Program-made: the position numbers and the translations under genes
Shown here: positions 10,640 to 23,429 of the stretch, piece after piece
Layout: each line of letters starts with the position of its first letter
Position numbering within the stretch: position 1 is the first letter of the stretch
Notes under the pieces: generated by a model
Told to the model about the DNA's origin: nothing
Databases searched by the model: none
The model's input: the letters and a program-made list of their open reading frames with translations, nothing else
Source: Cannabis sativa
Lineage: Eukaryota > Streptophyta > Magnoliopsida > Rosales > Cannabaceae
Length of the DNA stretch: 64,000 bases
Reading direction: 5' to 3'
Assembly: GCF_029168945.1 (NCBI RefSeq)
Contig: NC_083605.1
Span: forward strand, 18,737,280-18,801,279

Positions 10640-13600
10640 TAATTGATTTACTTGCAAGAAATTTGGACTTTAAAACGATTGTTTGTATGTTCTTTGGATG
10701 GTATCATGTTGTATTGAGTGTTATTTGATGATTGATTGATGTTTGTAAATTTTCGTAAAAAATAATTGCGATTTTGTTTCTGGAATTATTTTTATTGGAT
10801 AGTATGGGAAAAATTAAGCAAGTTAGCCTTTTACAGAACTCAATTTGGATTTTATTTGAATTAGTTATGATTTTTTGAAGATTTGAAAAAATCGGGGCTG
10901 TGCTGATATTTTCCTGTGATCGCAAATCTGTCCGTACAGTTCACAATTTTTTTTGTTTTTCTTCGATTTTTCATGCTTTTTCATGGAATTAACTTTCGAT
11001 TTTTGGTATAGGTTTGTATTTATGCTATTACTATTCCTAATTCAATTCTAATTATTTTTTTGAATTAATTTAATATTTTTTAAATTTAATTCAAGATATT
11101 AGTGTAATTTGAATTTGAATAGAATTAGTATCTATCTACTTGCTTAAAAAATCTATCTTATTTTAAAATTTGATTATATCTTATCTTATTTTAAATTTAA
11201 AAAAAAATAAGATATTTATAATCATGTAATTTTTAAATGATATAAGATATTTTGTTAATTTTTTTAAATTTTGTTATTTATTTATTTAAATTACATTTAA
11301 AATTTGAAAAAGATATTTATTTATCTTTTCTAATTTTTTATTTAATTTTTATTTATAAAATAACATTTAAAATTTAAAAGTAGTTAGCAAATTTTTGAAA
11401 TGATATTTAGGTTGGTTGAAACCTAATTTTTCAAAAATTGTAGGTTTAATTTTAAATTTTTATTTAAAATTTCGAATTTTTTCAAATTTTTTAAAAATTT
11501 TCGAAATTTTTTTTATTTATTTAATTAATTATTTTCGAAATTAAATATTTAATTTAAAATTAAATAAATCCAACATCCAACTATCCAACTAACCTTGTTG
11601 CAGGAGTATGTGTTTTAACTTGTGTGTAAGTTTTCAAAACCTATTATTACTTGATTGCAAATAGCCATGGTTACCTTTTGCGAGATCTAATGATCTGATG
11701 GCTCCCTTGGTCAAGATAATAATTTGTAACAGGTATAATTTACAATCTTCTTTCATCTGTGTATGACCTAGCAACATGATAGGACCCATCCAAAGAGTGC
11801 CTGTGTGAGCCTATGTGTTTAATTATATTATAGATGCATATAGGTTGTTGTTGCTAAAATAAATTATCATAGTTTTTGATAGAATTTATTTAGGCCCATT
11901 TAGTTTTTGGGCCTATTCAATTAATAACAGTTGTTCATTTTAAGGTTAACTTCCTCTCTTTTGGGCCTTGTGTGAGAGTTGGGAGCCATAGAAGTGGGTA
12001 CGACATACTGAACCCAGCACCCCCTCACACGAACCACCCCAATTGTGAAGGCCCATTTGCCTGATTTGAACAACTGTACTAGGTTAATTACACTAGTTTA
12101 ACCTAATAAAATTGATTAGCAACATAATTAATTTCATTTATTTTGAAATTAATTTAAGAAAATTATAGTTTAAAGAATTCTTTATTCTAAGCTAAACTAT
12201 ATGTATTTTCTTGTATTTAATTAAATATAGAATTATAACCATCTAGATTCTTTCTGGAACTTAATTTAAATTTTTCATTAAATATTCTTATTTAAGTTGA
12301 TATTTAGTTATCTACAACTAACCAACTTAAATCTGAATATCTTTTGAATTTCAAATTTCAAAATTAAGTTGAGGAATTTTAGGCATTGATTATTAAGATT
12401 CTTTAGATATTGTTTAAGTTAATATCTTTTTGAATATTAACTTAAAATGAAATATTTTCAAATTAAGTGGTTACAAATTAATTTTTGATATTTAATTAAA
12501 TTTAAATTTGAAAAATATATAAGTTCTAGATTTTTTCTAATACAACTTAAATTAGATATTTTTTTTAAAATTTTGTGGAAAAGATACTTAGTCAAATAAG
12601 ATATTTTCTAGATAGTTATTTCTAGACTACTTATTATTTCAAATATTAAATAGGAAAATATTATACATTGTGAAATTAATTATTTAAATAATTAATTTTG
12701 GTACAATTTATTTTAAGTATATTTTTTCCTAGTATTAAACTAGAGATTAATAATTAAGCCTTCTCTACACTTAATTATTTATTTCTTGAATTCAATACAT
12801 TTAATTAATTTGAAAATTAAATATCTAAGTTGATTTTTATCATCATACTTAAATATTTCTTTTTTCATGACATTTAATTAAATAAAAAAAAAATTATTTT
12901 TAGTTGAAATTTATTTTTTCAACTAAATTTAAATAATTTTTAAAATATATTTTATCTTTATTTTATTAATCAATTTTTGAAATTGCATTTCTTAAATGCT
13001 GGAATTTCGAATTTTATTTGTAAAATCGATTAAAGTTGTAAATTATTTATTTTAATTTTGGACCAACTTAAATCAATGATTTTTTCATTAATTGATTAAT
13101 TTAAAATAAATTGAATTAAAGTATATTATTAGAAATTGAATTAATTAGTCAAAGGAAAATCTAGATAGATGATATTTTTGCTTGAAGTATTTTTCTAGTG
13201 TATTTAATTAAATAGAAAATTAATATTTAAGTTGATTTTCATCATCATACTTAAATATTTGAAATTTTTCTTATATATTTAATTAAATAGGAAAATTATA
13301 TTTTTTGTTGTAAATTAATTTTATTAATTAATTTTGGGCCAACATTAAATTAGAATAATTTTTCCAGGATTAATTTTTTATTTTAACATGCATTTTCGAA
13401 AATTGTATTCTTAAATACTTTAATTTTTCGAAATGCAATATATATATTTATAGAAAATAAAATTTGAGTTGTAAATTAATTTATATTAATTTTGTAACAA
13501 CTTAAATTGAATATTTTTCTAAATATTTATTGGAAATTATTACTAAGATGGAGATAATTCATGTTATTTTCATATCCATCTAAGTAAAATTTATAAATAT

Positions 13601-13700
13601 TAAATTAAAATTTATATTTAGAATTTTTCATTCTAAATTGGAAATTTTAAATAAATATATATTTAAAATAAATAAATTAAATAAAGAGAATCAAAGAAAA
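10640..13700 (+). other. AT-rich, non-coding part of the Copia interior
   Basis: About 3 kb where gag should be. It is very AT-rich with repeated TTTAATTAAAT and AAATTAATT words and stop codons in every frame. The only less AT-rich island is about 11,640-12,060, which includes GGGCCT words and a short GC-rich run near 12,020. The same layout is present in copies E and F, so it belongs to the family and is not damage to one copy. Confidence 0.7.
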
Positions 13701-13897
13701 TACAACTCACTTTAAATAATGAGCTTGATTATTATTAAGATATTCGATCTCCATTGTTGGTCTTACAAAAGTTAAATGTTTTCAATATAACCTCGAGACG
13801 CTAGACTTCGTCCCCCTATGGATGGTTATTCGTTGAACGCATTTAACACCGTAAGATTTCATTTGATAAGTGTTTGGTGAGTTTTCGTCTCTATTTA

Positions 13898-14500
13898 GAC
13901 TCTCGCCTACGGTGACTACTTAGAGATAAACTCATAAAACGTGAAACAATGGTGGAAGCTCATAAAATGAGAATAACCTTGACTCTCGCCTACCGGGACA
14001 ACGTTGGATTCTTATTTTGATCGAATAAAAAGTTGCTAGAATGGTTTCTATTTTAGATGAGCTGACAACTCTATTCAATAAATGATGCTTTGACTCTCGC
14101 CTACCGGGACAATCGTATCGGTTGTTGAAAACCTTGGAAATTATTTAGGATTGTATGTTTTAGTATTTTCACTAGTCATTCCTACTTGCTATATGTTTAT
14201 AATTTTTGAATTGTGTATGAATTTATATTGAACCATGTTATTTTCTGTTATTAAGTTGTAGTTTATTTACGAATCTTCATTGTTGGTCTAACATGTTTGT
14301 TTTTCTAATGAGATAAATCGCTAATGGATTTTCACCATTAGACATACATAATAGTGTTAGATCTCGAAAGATAAATATTGTATATGTGACATCTGGCTGT
14401 TCATCAATTGATGACACCTTAGACTAGTATTTTTACGATATGAAACAAGAAGATTGTATAAATAAGATTACTTTGACTTTCGCTAATCGAAGCATCGTTG
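13898..14500 (+). repeat. Spaced motif GACTCTCGCCTACCGGGACA in the Copia interior
   Basis: Near-identical copies start at 13898 (diverged after TAC), 13981 and 14092; a weak one is near 14474. Two of them (13981, 14474) are followed by the shared words CGTTGGATTCTTATTTT. Copies E and F carry the motif in the same relative places. No reading frame spans the motifs. Function is unknown. Confidence 0.6.
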
Positions 14501-14989
14501 GATTCTTATTTTAAACGAAATTATCCTAATTCCTCTTAGCTTATTCATTTCGAATTAGCTTTAATAATATATCATTGGATGAATGGTCTATAAATCATTT
14601 CATGTCATTCTATATTTTCTCTAAGAAATTAAATGACGCATATGATTATAATCCCAAAATTCTATTCCCAATTGATATAAAACCTCAATCTTAGAAATCT
14701 CCTACTTGTATGGGCAAATCTGACTTAGAGTTTGTATTAGTAGTGCTGGTCCAAGATAGAATTACTCATAATATTTGGTTGAATTGAAGTCTTTGACTTT
14801 AATTTTAGAATCCAAACAGAAATTTTCTTATATTTCTAATTCCAGAATACAATACAGTTACACTTTCTCAAGTGTTTAATATCTATCTTCTATTAATGGA
14901 TTAAAACTGTATGGAATATGAGTTAGGTATTCTGTGACCAGGATCCACTTGCAGTATTCTAAGAACTCTTTGAAGTAACTAAACCTATG

Positions 14990-16936
14990 TCATCATAGAC
15001 ACTACCACATTTTTTTTAATCTATGGCATTTGTATCTTGTTCATAGCCGATTTGACAAGATCAATCTCTGCAAAGAGTTAATATGCCTATATCCACTGAA
15101 AGTAGTTCATCTCATTCGCAGATGGATGTACATTTAGGGGTGGATATGAGTTTTTCGTTGTATTCTTAAAACGATAACTCTAGATTATACCTTTTAGCAA
15201 AGAAATTTGAAATGTTTGAAAAATTTCATTAATTTCTAGCAATGGTTAAAACCATTAAGGTAAGTGGTTAAAGATCTTGCGAACTGATAGGGGTGGAGAA
15301 ATAGTTAGTAGATATGCAGTTCAAAGATCATTAAATTGATTTTTGAATTATATCCAAACTTACCTCCCAAGAAATTTCGAGTTGCATGTTAATGATCAGT
15401 TACTAGTCGTTGCCTAATTCCTTCTATGGTAATACAATTTCAGAATGATGTAATGATTGTATACTTAATGTAAATCATTACTAGATTCATGGATGACCTA
15501 ATCAAAATCTAAAGAAAAGCTAGAACTATTAACCATGGTTTGTTAGCTTTTCTAAGTGATTAGGGGTGGACCATCCCATTGTCAATAGATAAGAAAGTGT
15601 TTGTTCAAACAAATACTACTTTTCTAAGAAAATGACTAAGTCTGAAAAACAAGTAGCAAATAAAGGAGATATTTAATTCTTGATTCCAAAAGTGTTCTAT
15701 CATCTTACATAATATATGATGATCCCACTGCCTCTGTTGTCTTGTCACAACCAAAGAGGTTAATACCATTTAGTTTTCTTAGACATAATTCACGGTGCCT
15801 TGTCGTAGTGGGAGAGTTTCTAGGAACTCACCTTGTTATGACTTGGGAGACACTAGTGATTAAAATCCATTGTGAGTTTAAACAAGTAATGGATTGTCAA
15901 GATAAGAAACTAAGAAGAAAGCCAATAGAACTATGGTTTAATCCATTCACATGGAGTAACCTAAAGTTTTCTATTACAAGGACATAAAAGGAAATTTTTG
16001 TTTGTAAGTCCATTCAATGGACTTAACAAAACTTCCTGTTCCTAGTATTATAGGTTTGAGTTTATCTAAACCTATGGCTTGTGGTATACCTGGTAATTAC
16101 TTACTCTAATGCAAGCAACTTATTTTAGTAAGATGCTGAAGCATTTTCTTTCTAATGGCAATCTATAGAAGCTTCACAACTTCTTAGGTATAGATTTTAT
16201 TTATCTAAGGAAAAGTCTTAACTATTCGAGAAAAGATAAAGCCATGAAAGAATTTCTTATATCAACAGTGAGAGGTCTTAGATATGCTTTTGTATGCCTT
16301 AGACCAGACACCTGCTGTTGAGTGGGAGTAATGAGTAGGTATCAGATTAATCCAGGAGAAGAACATTGGAAGACAATCAAGTAAATCCTAAGATTAAGAA
16401 GAGGAACTATATGTCTATAAGAGTGTGTTTAAAACTCTTAGACTACACCACAACAGATTTCGAAATTTGCCTATGTGCTAGTAAATATTTCTGATAAGAT
16501 GGTGGTTACTCTGGGGGTGGAATAGTGATTTTGGAGAAGTGTAAAAAACCTATCTGAAGTCTCTAGGTCTACCAGAGAGGGACTGAATGTTAAGGTTGTA
16601 GGAAAGGTACTTATTCAGTCTAAGGAAAGTTCTATACATTTTTGGCATCATTCTAAATTGCCTTAAACTACTAGTGTTAATTTCCTGATTAACCAAAAGT
16701 AGTTGCCAAAGATATAGAATCCAGTATCCCAAGAGAGTAGACATATAGAGAGGAATTTCACATTATCAATGATTTTGTGATTAAAGGAAGAGTAATGGTG
16801 GAGAAAAGGTTGTGGTTAATTCAACCTTTCAGATCCTATTACGAGGAGTTTACTACTACTACACTTGATTTGTATATCAAGGTGTTGAGATTATTTGAAA
16901 CACACTTTTTGTTTTATATTAGTGCAAGTGGGAGTT
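14990..16936 (+). pseudogene. Decayed Copia pol (integrase, RT and RNase H traces)
   Basis: Short fragments can still be recognised. LRTDRGGE near 15275-15300 is the integrase active-site region. GVMSRYQINPGEEHWKTIK near 16325-16380 is the RT/RNase H junction (usual form MSRYQSNPG-EHW). A trace of the SHKGSKHIERKYHLIRE-type motif lies near 16725-16770. Between them are many stops, frameshifts and large deletions, so no enzyme can be made. The same stops occur in copies E and F. Confidence 0.75.
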
Positions 16937-18829
16937 TGTTGGGTTTTATGCCCTAAATAAAACTCATTTCAATATAATCAGATTTACTTATTAATATAGA
17001 TCAGAAATAACATTTAATGTTGCATGGTTCACATGATTTATTTCATGATTATATGTACATAATGTATAGATTAATCTGAAACCCTTTTCACATACTTGAT
17101 CCTGTTTATTGTGCTGTCAACACATTGGAAAGTAAACATGACTATGTGAATAAAGTTTCGTAGATTTATCAGACATAGGGTTTTACTGATATGATAGTCT
17201 ACAACAGAGTTTACTTGCATTTGGAGAAGTGATATGTTCTTTCCAGAGCATTGGTTAAAGTAAAGCTCAGGTTGGATGCATGGAGTATGCATCGGAAGGG
17301 ACCGATATTGAACTTTGACTTAGATTTAATTAAACTTACCGTAAAATCTATTCAAGTCAATATCGCCTAGTTGATCCTAGATCAAATGATTTTAATCCTG
17401 TTATGATTAGGCTCAATCTTGAAAGGCTATTCGTGTTCCTTGAATTGTTAGTTAAGCCTACTTTTAGGTCAGGGTGATACGTACTTTTTGGGAACACGGT
17501 AGTGCAATTGAGTGGGAGCGCTAGCATAAACATGGAATCTATAGCTTCTATCTGGCGAATAGTAAGCAAAGGATGATCACCTTCGAGCTTGACCAAACGA
17601 AAATAAATGGTGGAGATCTCATTTCACATAAGCTGAAATATCATTTATACGGGGTCAAGTGTTTTAAGGATAAAATACATAGTAGGGTGTTACGGTAATT
17701 TAATCCCTTTGCTGTGTAGATCATTCATATAGAGGATAATTGATCACATTAGGATTATAACAATGGATAACTAATGATGTGTCTATATGGTGGAACATAT
17801 AGAGCATTCTATATACTGAGAGTGCAATTCTAAGTTCTATGCGTGGATTCAACGAAGAATTAATAAGTTAGTGAATTTTAGTGCTAAATTCTTGATCTAC
17901 TTATTGGAAGCTCGGTTATATAGACCCATGGTCCCCCCACTAGTTGAGATAATATTGCTTGTAAGACTCATGTAATTGGTTTTGATTAATCAATTATAAT
18001 TCTCAAATTAGACTATGTCTATTTGTGAATTTTTCACTAAGTAAGGGCGAAATTGTAAAGAAAGAGTTTTAGGGGCATATTTGTTAATTATGATACTTTG
18101 TATGGTTAAATTAATAAATATGATAAATGACAATATTATTTAATAATTATTTATAGTTATTAAATAGTTAGAATTGGCATTTAAATGGTTGAATTAGAAA
18201 ATTGGCGTTTTTGAGAAAATCAGATGCAAAAAAGATAAAACTGCAAAATTGCAAAAAGTGAGGCCCAAATCCACTTGTATAGGGCCAGCCACTTTTGTAG
18301 GAAATTTAAACTGATTTTTTCATTATTTTAATGCCAAATAATTCAAATCTAACCCTAGTGGAATGCTACAAATAGATAGTGAAGGCTTCAGGAAAATTAC
18401 ACTTAAATTTTCTATTTTTCCTTCAGAGAAAAACCTGAGCCTTTCTCTCTCCCTATCTTTAGCTGACCACTCCCTCTCTTCTTCTTCAATATTTCGAAAT
18501 CCGTAGTGATTAGAGTAGTGCCCACACACATCAAGCAATACCTCAATCATAGTGAGGAAGATCGTGAAGAAAAATCATCAGCAAAGGAGTTTCAGCATCA
18601 AAGATTCAGAGAAAGAGATCCAGGTTCAGATATTGATAATGCTCTGCTACAGAAAGGAATCAAGGGCTAGATATCTGAACGGAAGGAGTCATTATATTCC
18701 GTTGCACCCAATGTAAGGTTTCTTAAACTTTATATGTGTTAAATTTTTCGTTTTAGAAAGTTCTTATTTAGGATGTTAATAAACATACTTGTGAGTAGAT
18801 CTAAGATCCTCGTAAAATAATTTCCAACA
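16937..18829 (+). repeat. 3' LTR of Copia copy 1
   Basis: Preceded by the polypurine tract at 16924-16934. It differs from the 5' LTR at scattered single positions (for example near 17072, 17117 and 17158). It ends CCAACA at 18829 and is followed by AAATT. Confidence 0.92.
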
Positions 18830-18997
18830 AAATTTTGTAACTTTTAGATTGTAAAGTTTAAATTATTACAAGTTTTATTTTAATTCCGTTTATAATTAAA
18901 GTTTAATTTCTGTCCTAATTTTATTAGTAATCCCAATTAGGGGATTAGGGTTTCATAAGTATCTTGGGTAGCGTGCCTAATTATTTAGGGTGTTACA

Positions 18998-19672
18998 GGC
19001 TCCATCTCATGATGTTGTGTTTACATAAATATGGGAACAATTAGGTTAGTTTAAATATTTATGAGCATAAAACTTATGTCATAAAATATGGTAATCTTAG
19101 AGGAAAAAAAAGAAGTTAAAAAATAGGAATCTTAACAAAATTCTATAAATAAATTTAATAAGATTTCTTAGAACAAGTATCACCAAAAAACTCTTCGGAG
19201 CGGCTATTATTATGGAAAAAGTTGTCGAAGAAACCATTACCGCTAAAAAAGTTGTCAGAGTTGTCATAGTCCCCAACAAAGTTACCAAAAAGTCGATGAA
19301 AATGTTATCGTCGCTAGAAAAATTATCGTCAACGAAATTAAATATTGGAGTTGGATGTTGGAATTTGATATAGAGAAACCAATTATATAGTTAAAAATTT
19401 GACATAGAGAAAAAAATTATGTAAATAAACTAAATTAAAAACTTAAACTTAGAACCAGTTACGTAAAATAACAAAAATAATAATTAAATTAGTGATGTAA
19501 GTTCGTGCATGTTGTGCTAGCCCGACCCATATTTATCCGTGTATTAACTCAGAAATCTAGACTAGACTTTTAAGCCACACCCGCTCCTTAGATTGGCGAG
19601 AATAAAAAAGTAATTAAGTAATTATAAGAGAGACACAACAAATTTATAGTAGTTCACTCCCTGTATCACAAC
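18998..19672. other. Stretch between the gypsy LTR and repeat X, no gene seen
   Basis: No supported coding region. Near 19200-19320 there are short repeats of the type GTTGTCG/CCGCTAAAAAAGTTGTC. Near 19500-19550 the words CGTGCATGTTGTGCTAGCCCGACCC resemble the GTGTCGTGC-rich patch at 45,941-46,085. It may be the outer left flank of the sequence into which X belongs. Confidence 0.4.
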
Positions 19673-20677
19673 AGTAATGGAGCTACGTCTACTTTGAGTT
19701 TTTATTTCTCACGAGATGTATAACAACAATAGGCTAAGTGTCAGAAGATCTGAATTCTAGAGAGAGAAGCTCTAAACTTGTAGTTTTTTGAATGTGAAAA
19801 ATGAGCTAGGGGAGCTCTCATTTATAGGTGAAGGAGGCCCACAAAAATAGGAGAAAAAATACGAATAAGATCTTTTTCACTGTTGATGATGATCTAAAGG
19901 TAAAAATTAGCTCCTATTGGTGATGGCCAATATTTGGAGCCCAGGGGGTCCCGTTATGGGTAACTTGAAACTTATTTTCATAACTCTCTTGGGGTGAATT
20001 TTGATGACCATAGCTTCAAAATTTTGACTGGACTGTCACACATGACTTGATAGAGCATTGAAATATCTTCAAAATTTAATTTGAATCGCGTCAATCGGAT
20101 CGATATTGAGTGAATTATGGGCGTTTTACTGAAGGCAGTTCATGACCCAGCGCCCAGGTTGACCTCTGACGTCAACCTGGACGTTGGGTAAGTGAAAAAT
20201 GTCCAAGGGATGTCCTTTAAGATGCTTAAGTGATGTTTTGACATCACTTAGTCTATTTATATGTTCTGGCGAAGCTGGTGACCAGTTCTCGGAGATGTTG
20301 CTGTTCTGCATAAATGAGACTCGAAAACTCTTCATTTTTGAGTGAGTTTCCCATGTTAAAAATGAGAAATGCAAAGTTGTGAATTTGACTTCTCTGAAAT
20401 GATGGATCTTAGTTGTAAAAAATTAGACGGATAAGCACAACCAGAGCACTAGGCCATTTGTCAACCTGGGCGTTGGGTAACCTATTTTTGAGCTCCCAAG
20501 ATCTCGTTTTGATATATCTAAGGCTTTTGAACTTGAGGACGAGGTCTCCTACCCTATTTTTACCATTCTGAATTCAATGGTCGCATTGAATTTGACATTG
20601 AGAAATTAAAGGTAGCGTCCCAAGTTGATTGTCAACCTGGGCACTGGGCCCAGCACCAAGATAACCTGGGCGCTAGG
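19673..20677 (+). repeat. Repeat X, left part (host sequence of Copia E)
   Basis: An unclassified sequence, probably itself part of an LTR or another old element: it holds the line TTTATAGGTGAAGGAGG and a start resembling plant LTR leader sequences. It carries recurring GTCAACCTGGGCGCTGGG-type motifs at 20145, 20171, 20459, 20631 and 20662. It ends with CTAGG (20673-20677), the target duplication of Copia E, and resumes at 41193. An almost identical copy is at 38708-39711. Confidence 0.7.
20145..20189. repeat. Hairpin-forming inverted repeat in X
   Basis: ACCCAGCGCCCAGGTTGAC (20145-20163) and GTCAACCTGGACGTTGGGT (20171-20189) form a 19-bp stem with two mismatches around a 7-base loop. Both mismatches are of the transition type expected from deamination of methylated C. 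The duplicate at 39,179-39,223 has the same form. Confidence 0.75.
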
Positions 20678-22158
20678 TGTCAGGAAAAAAATGTGTTATT
20701 TTCCTAAAGCCTTCACTATCAATTTATAGCATTCCACTAGGGTTAGGTTTAAATTATTTGGCATTAAAATAATGAAAATATCAGAGGGAAAAACCCTACA
20801 AAAGTGGTCGGCCCTACATAGTGGATTTGGGCCTCACTTTTTGAAATTTTACAGTTTTATCTTTTCTGCATCTGATTTTCTCAAAAACGCCAATTTTCTA
20901 ATTCAACCATTTAAATGCCAATTCTAACTATTTAATAACTATAAATAATTATTAAATAATATTTTCATTTATCATATTTATTAATTGAACCATACAAAGT
21001 ATCATAATTAACAAATATGCCCCTATAAACTCTTTCTTTACAATTTCGCCCTTACTTAGTGAAAAATTCACAAATAGACATAGTCTAATTTGAGAATTAT
21101 AATTGATTAATCAAAACCAATTATATGAGTCTTACAAGAAATATTATCTCAACTAGTGCGGGGACCATGGGTCTATATAACCGAGCTTCCAATAAGTAGA
21201 TCAAGAATTTAGCACTAAAATTCACTATCTTATTAATTCTTCGTTGAATCCACGCATAGAACTTAGAATTGCACTCTCAGTATATAGAATGCTCTATATG
21301 TTCCACCATATAGACACATCATTAGTTATCCATTGTTATAATCCTAATGTGATCAATGATCCTCTATATGAATGATCTACACTGTAAAGGCATTAAATTA
21401 CCGTTACACCCTACAATGTATTTATTCCTTAAAACACTTGACCCCGTATAAATGATATTTCAGCTTATGTGAAATGAGTACTCCACCATTTATGTTCGTT
21501 TGGTCAAGCTCGAAGGAGATCATCCTTTGCTTACTATTCGCCAGATAGAAGCTATAGATTCCATGTTTATGATAGCACTCCCACTCAATTGCAGTATCGT
21601 GTTCCCAAAATGTACGTTTCACCCTGACCTAAAAGTAGGCTTAACTAACAAATCAAAGAACACGAATAGCCTTTCAAGATTGAGCCTAATCATAACAGGA
21701 TTAAGAACATTTGATCTAGGATCAACTAGGCGATATTAACTTGAATAGATATTACGGTAAGTTTAATAAATCTAAGTCAAAGTTCAATATCGGTCCCTTC
21801 CGATGCATAGTCCATGCATCCAACCTGAGCTCTACTTTAACCAATGCTCTGGAAAGAACATAGCATTTCTCCAAATTCAAGTAAACTCTATTGTAGATTA
21901 TCATATCAGTAAAACCCTATGTCTGATAAATCTAGGAAACTTTATTCACATAGTCATGTTTACTTTCCAATGTGTTGACGGCACAATAAACAGGATCAAG
22001 TATGTGAAAAGGGTTTCAGATGAATTCATACATTATGTACATATAATCATGAAATAAATCATGTGAACCATGCAACATTAAATGTTATTTCTGATCTATA
22101 TTAATAAGTAAATCTGATTATATTGAAATGAGTTTTATTTAGGGCATAAAACCCAACA
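20678..22158 (-). repeat. Left (3') LTR of Copia E, shortened
   Basis: 1,481 bp instead of about 1,890. It starts TGTCAGG directly after CTAGG and joins the family LTR at the TTATTTTCCTAAAGCC block, which is about 430 bp inside a full copy such as 43198-45091. It ends ACCCAACA, followed by the reversed polypurine tract AACTCCCACTTGCAC at 22159-22173. Confidence 0.88.
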
Positions 22159-23429
22159 AACTCCCACTTGCACTAATATAAAACAAAAAGTGCGTTTCAA
22201 ATAATCTCAACACCTTGATATACAAATCAAGTGTAGTAGTAGTAAACTCCTCGTAATAGGATCTGAAAGGTTGAATTAACCTCAACCTTTTCTCCACCAT
22301 TACTCTTCCTTTAATCACAAAATCATTGATAATGTGAAATTCCTCTCTATATGTCTACTCTCTTGGGATACTGGATTCTATATCTTTGGCAACTACTTTT
22401 GGTTAATCAGGAAATTAACACTAGTAGTTTAAGGAAATTTGGAATGATGCCAAAAATGTATAGAACTTTCCTTAGACTGAATAAGTACCTTTCCGGCAAC
22501 TTTAACCTTCAGTCTCTCTCTGGTAGACCTAGAGACTTCAGATAGGTTTTTACACTTCTCCAAAATCACTATTCCACCCCCAGAGTAATCACCATCTTAT
22601 CAGAAAGATTTTCTAGCACAAAGGCAAATTTCGAAATCTGATATGGTGTAGTCTAAGAGTTTTAAACACACTCTTATAGACTAACATATAGTTCCTCTTC
22701 TTTATCTTAAGATTTACTTGATTGTCTTCCAATGTTCTTCTCCTGGATTAATCTGATACCTACTCATTACTCCCACTCAACAGCAGGTGTCTGGTCTAAG
22801 GCATACAAAAGCATATCTAAGACCTCTCACTGTTGATATAAGAAATTCTTTCATGGCTTTATCTTTTGTGGAATAGTTGAGACTTTTCCTTAGATAAATA
22901 AAATCTATGTCTAAGAAGTTGTGAAGCTTCTATAGATTGCCATTAGCAAGAAAATGCTTCAGCATCTTACTAAAGTAAGTTGCTTGCATTAGAGTAAGTA
23001 ATTACCAGGTATACCACAAGCCATAGGTTTAGATAAACTCAAACCTATAATACTAGGAACAGGAAGTTTGTTAAGCCCATAGAATAGACTTATTAACTAA
23101 AACTTCCTTTTATGTCCTTGTAATAGAAACTTTAGGTTATTCCATGTGAATGGATTAAACCATAGTTTTCTTTGGCTTTCTTCTTAGTTTCCTATCTTGA
23201 CAATCCATTACTTGTTTAAACTCACAATGGATTTTAATCACTAGTGTCTCCCAAGTCATGAGAAGGTGAGTTCCTAGAAACTCTCCCACTACGACAAGGT
23301 ACCGTGAATTATGTCTAAGAAAACTAAATGGTATTTAACCTCTTTGGTTGTGACAAGACAACAGAGGCAGTGGGATCATCATATGTCAAATAAGATGATA
23401 GAACACTTTTGGAATCAAGAAATAAATAT
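22159..23429 (-). pseudogene. Copia E interior, left part: RNase H end of decayed pol
   Basis: Reverse complement of the 3' end of the copy 1 interior, with the same stops (for example the GTTGAGTGGGAGTAATG and ATCAAGTAAAT lesions, near 22750-22790). It breaks at AATAT (23425-23429), the target site of F. Confidence 0.75.

Larger units (their letters stand above)
8729..18829 (+). mobile_element. Copia-type LTR retrotransposon, copy 1, full length, TSD AAATT
   Basis: A 10,101-bp plus-strand element with LTRs of 1,892 and 1,893 bp that look nearly identical. It has a Met-type primer-binding site at 10622 and the polypurine tract CAAGTGGGAGT before the 3' LTR. Perfect AAATT duplications flank it (8724-8728, 18830-18834). 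The order of the surviving pol traces (integrase, then RT/RNase H at the 3' end) is that of Ty1/copia. Pol is heavily decayed and no gag is recognisable, so the copy is non-autonomous although its LTRs look young. Confidence 0.92.
1542..18997 (+). mobile_element. Gypsy 3' LTR, interrupted by two later insertions
   Basis: The LTR starts with TGTAATACCC at 1542 and ends with GGGTGTTACA at 18997, so its ends are matching short inverted repeats (TGTAA/TTACA). Its own sequence is 1542-3613, 8575-8728 and 18835-18997, about 2.4 kb in total. Each break is flanked by a 5-bp duplication: AGGAG at 3609-3613 and 8570-8574, AAATT at 8724-8728 and 18830-18834. A CT-dinucleotide run at 2096-2111 follows a GGCCGACC motif. 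The 5' LTR is not in the window. Confidence 0.85.

Noticed and set aside
19673..20677. Spaced short repeats that look CRISPR-like.
   Set aside because: The motif occurs in both orientations with variable spacing and sequence, in a plant nuclear repeat without cas genes.
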